Positions 4,577-5,961 of a stretch of 5,961 nucleotides of DNA are shown here, in pieces. Under the pieces are notes generated by a model. It saw nothing but the letters and a program-made list of their open reading frames with translations, did not search any database and had not been told where the DNA came from. The DNA lies in the NCBI GenBank assembly GCA_964591605.1, contig CAZQEN010000426.1, positions 1 to 5,961 on the forward strand, in the 5' to 3' direction. How positions within the stretch are numbered: position 1 is the first letter of the stretch; each line of letters opens with the position of its first letter. A program made the translations under genes and the position numbers. The stretch comes from CAYLLT01 sp964591605. GTDB lineage: Bacteria > Planctomycetota > Phycisphaerae > UBA1845 > PWPN01.

Positions 4577-5961
4577 ATGGAATTCGAAAACCTCGGTCTG
4601 AGGTTGACGAGGCGTACATTCCTCGGCAAGGCCACCACCGGCATCGGCACGATGGCGCTGGCATCGCTGCTTAATGAGCGGCCGTTGGCCGGGCAGACCG
4701 GTGCGGGCGCGGGCGCGACGGGTGCCGTGGGCAATCCGCTCCTGGCCAGCAAAGGCGTCATCAACCCGCTGCACTACGCACCGAAGGCCAAGCGCGTCAT
4801 CCACCTGTACATGGCCGGCGGCCCCTCGCACCTCGAGACGCTCGACTACAAACCCAAGCTTGCGGAACTCCACGGCCAGGATATGCCCGAATCGTTCACG
4901 AAGGGCCAGCCGATCGCTCAGCTTCAGAACAGCAAACTCCGCTGCTACGCCCCGCAGATCAAGTTCCGCACCTACGGCCAGAGCGGCCAGCAGATGGGCG
5001 AGGTGTTTCCGTACCTGGGCGAGGTGGCCGACGAGCTGTGCATCATCCGCTCGATGAAGACCGAGGCCATCAACCACGACCCGGCCCACACGTTCATGAA
5101 TACGGGCACGACGATCTCCGGCCGGCCGTCGATGGGTTCGTGGGTGCTCTACGGCCTGGGCAGCGAGAGCGAGAACCTGCCCGGCTTCGTCGTGCTCGTT
5201 TCGACCGGCAAGGGCGGCCAGATGCAGCCGATCTCGTCGCGACAGTGGCACAGCGGGTTTCTGCCCAGCAAGTACCAGGGCGTCCGCTTCCAGTCCAAGG
5301 GCGACGCGGTGCTCTACGTGAACAGCCCGCCCGGCGTCACGCCGCAGCGCCAGCACGACATCATCAACGCGGTCGCCGCCCTCAATAAGCTCGAAGATGA
5401 GACGGTCGAAGACCCCGAAATCGCCACGCGCCTCGCCCAGTACGAGATGGCCTTCAAAATGCAGACCAGCGTGCCCGAGCTGGTGGACTTCTCGAAGGAA
5501 CCCAAGCACATCCTCGACATGTACGGCACGGCCGGCGGCGACGGCTCGTTCGCCTCCAACTGCCTGCTCGCCCGGCGCATGGCCGAGCGCGGCGTGCGCT
5601 TCATCCAGTGCTATCACCGCGACTGGGACCACCACGGCGCGGTCAAGCACAACATCGAGGTCACCTGCCGCGAGGTGGACCAGGCCGCGGCCGCCCTCAT
5701 CAAGGACCTGCGGCAGCGCGACATGCTCAAGGACACGCTCGTGATCTGGGGCGGCGAGTTCGGCCGCACGCCCATGGCCCAGGGCGACGGCCGCGACCAC
5801 CACATCAAGGGTTTTTCGATCTGGATGGCCGGCGGCGGCATCAAACCCGGCATCAGCTACGGCGCCACCGACGAACTCGGCTACAACGCCGCCGAAAACA
5901 TCGTCCACGTCCACGACTTCCACGCCACGCTGCTCTACCTCCTGGGCGTCGAGCACACCAA
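4577..5961 (+). CDS. DUF1501 protein with Tat signal (3' end beyond window)
   Basis: The frame is open from ATG 4577 to the right edge, 461 codons, with no stop. GAGG at 4568-4571 lies 5 bases upstream of the ATG. The N-terminus LTRRTFLGKATTGIGTMALA is a twin-arginine signal (Arg12-Arg13) with a hydrophobic stretch, implying folded export; an Ala/Gly-rich spacer follows. Family signatures: VIHLYMAGGPSHLETLDYKP (about 73-92), NHDPAHTFMNTG (His167, His171), SGRPSMGSWVLYGLG, DWDHHG (349-354), WGGEFGRTPM (Glu394) and GRDHH (407-409). From family knowledge, DUF1501 belongs to the alkaline phosphatase/sulfatase-like fold, and these His, Asp and Glu residues may be metal ligands; no reaction is established. 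Members are about 460-490 residues, so only a short C-terminal tail is missing. It sits 198 bases after, and on the same strand as, the DUF1549/DUF1553 gene, its usual partner, probably co-transcribed with it. Confidence 0.95.
   Translation, partial: MEFENLGLRLTRRTFLGKATTGIGTMALASLLNERPLAGQTGAGAGATGAVGNPLLASKGVINPLHYAPKAKRVIHLYMAGGPSHLETLDYKPKLAELHGQDMPESFTKGQPIAQLQNSKLRCYAPQIKFRTYGQSGQQMGEVFPYLGEVADELCIIRSMKTEAINHDPAHTFMNTGTTISGRPSMGSWVLYGLGSESENLPGFVVLVSTGKGGQMQPISSRQWHSGFLPSKYQGVRFQSKGDAVLYVNSPPGVTPQRQHDIINAVAALNKLEDETVEDPEIATRLAQYEMAFKMQTSVPELVDFSKEPKHILDMYGTAGGDGSFASNCLLARRMAERGVRFIQCYHRDWDHHGAVKHNIEVTCREVDQAAAALIKDLRQRDMLKDTLVIWGGEFGRTPMAQGDGRDHHIKGFSIWMAGGGIKPGISYGATDELGYNAAENIVHVHDFHATLLYLLGVEHT

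Noticed and set aside
4538..5956. Long minus-strand open frame of 472 codons opposite the DUF1501 gene
   Set aside because: It is the antisense shadow of a clearly recognised DUF1501 protein. Its Val/Ala/Arg/His-rich composition is what high-GC codon structure produces on the opposite strand. No family motif or ribosome binding site was seen.

Overview
This looks like a high-GC bacterial chromosome fragment, most probably from a planctomycete. The strongest evidence is the pair of large exported proteins on the right: a PSCyt1-PSCyt2(DUF1549)-PSD1(DUF1553) protein followed by a DUF1501 protein. This gene pair is greatly expanded in Planctomycetota. It also occurs in Verrucomicrobiota, Lentisphaerota and Acidobacteriota, so the phylum call is likely but not certain.

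Layout from left to right. (1) At 2-409 (+) is the C-terminal part of a carbon-nitrogen hydrolase resembling beta-ureidopropionase; its N-terminus lies outside the window. (2) At 424-1034 (-) is a ParD/ParE-type toxin-antitoxin module. The antitoxin reads as an intact 98-residue frame with a good ribosome binding site and an extended -10 promoter. The toxin frame carries an in-frame TAG at codon 23, so only half of a ParE-like protein remains as an open frame. (3) A 155-base divergent intergenic region (1035-1189) holds the antitoxin promoter, a perfect 8-base palindrome that could be its operator, and a weak candidate promoter for the rightward genes. (4) At 1190-4378 (+) is a 1062-residue Sec-exported protein with two CxxCH heme-binding motifs, a discoidin-like insert and a C-terminal DUF1553 domain. 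Just before DUF1553 is an Ala/Gly/Pro-rich linker whose DNA contains three closely spaced hairpins. (5) The 198-base gap 4379-4576 is mostly a cluster of REP-like palindromes: three copies of one element, the first inverted relative to the other two, plus a short tandem repeat. (6) From 4577 to the right edge (+) is a DUF1501 protein with a twin-arginine signal. It is open at the window end and probably lacks only its last few dozen residues.

The two rightward genes probably form one transcription unit and act together outside the cytoplasm. One is predicted to leave by Sec and receive heme there; the other is predicted to leave folded through Tat. The biochemical function of this pair is not settled; a role in breaking down complex or sulfated polysaccharides is a hypothesis only. 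The hydrolase and the toxin-antitoxin remnant appear unrelated to the pair. The points most worth a second look are the amber-interrupted toxin beside an intact antitoxin, the inverted/direct REP cluster between the paired genes, and the palindrome-rich linker inside the large coding sequence.
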